Assembly (NCBI GenBank): GCA_023424865.1
Contig: JAFADM010000414.1
Location: 1 to 5,146 of the forward strand
Reading direction: 5' to 3'
From: Bacillota bacterium
GTDB lineage: Bacteria > Bacillota_A > Clostridia > DSM-8532
Length of the DNA stretch: 5,146 nt
The notes under the pieces are model-generated. The model had not been told where the DNA came from. It did no database searches and saw only the letters and a program-made list of their open reading frames with translations. The position numbers and the translations under genes were made by a program. Below are positions 5,103 to 5,146 of the stretch, in pieces. How positions within the stretch are numbered: the stretch's first letter is position 1; each line of letters opens with the position of its first letter.

Positions 5103-5146
5103 ATTTCTTATGGAAATTCATAGAATAACTGAACATAGCTCCTTCT

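Noticed and set aside
5053..5136. A minus-strand 27-codon reading frame (ATG at 5136, TAA at 5055-5053) with an AAGGAG nearby.
   Set aside because: The AAGGAG is only two bases from the ATG, the frame runs through a CtsR box and the -35 and -10 region, and the peptide is lysine-rich because of the box sequence.

Overview
The window looks like chromosomal DNA of a spore-forming Firmicute, most likely a member of the Clostridia. This is inferred from four things: a Tgl-type spore-coat transglutaminase, an Hsp18-like small heat-shock protein under CtsR-type operators, strong AGGAGG-type ribosome binding sites, and low-to-moderate GC with AT-rich intergenic DNA. No mobile element, CRISPR array, tRNA or rRNA was found. 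The genes lie in two blocks of minus-strand genes on either side of a two-gene plus-strand operon.

Left part (1-2317, all minus strand). Positions 1-59 hold only the first 19 codons of an ABC-transporter ATPase that runs off the left edge. A near-consensus sigma-A promoter (214-242) lies upstream of it, with a long inverted repeat over the predicted transcription start, which looks like a repressor operator. A second smaller dyad lies further upstream. A rho-independent terminator (355-380) separates this unit from prfA (455-1531), which encodes peptide chain release factor 1. Upstream of prfA is a YcdX-type PHP-domain phosphatase (1601-2317). No terminator separates the two, so they are probably co-transcribed from one or two promoters at 2386-2464.

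Middle part (2635-4397, plus strand). A 335-residue protein I do not recognise and the transglutaminase Tgl overlap by the four bases ATGA, so they are probably translated together. Tgl keeps the Glu-Cys, Glu and His residues of the Bacillus subtilis enzyme that cross-links spore-coat proteins. The unknown partner is therefore a candidate sporulation protein: a substrate, scaffold or regulator of Tgl.

Right part (4463-5146, minus strand). An Hsp20-family chaperone (4518-4967) has a strong terminator behind it. In front is a sigma-A promoter bracketed by two identical 23-bp direct repeats, each containing a perfect CtsR box. The copies are 63 bp apart, close to six helical turns. This is the clearest regulatory architecture in the window.

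No wholly new system is evident. The best leads are the unknown gene coupled to tgl, the paired CtsR boxes, and the operator at the promoter of the truncated ABC operon.
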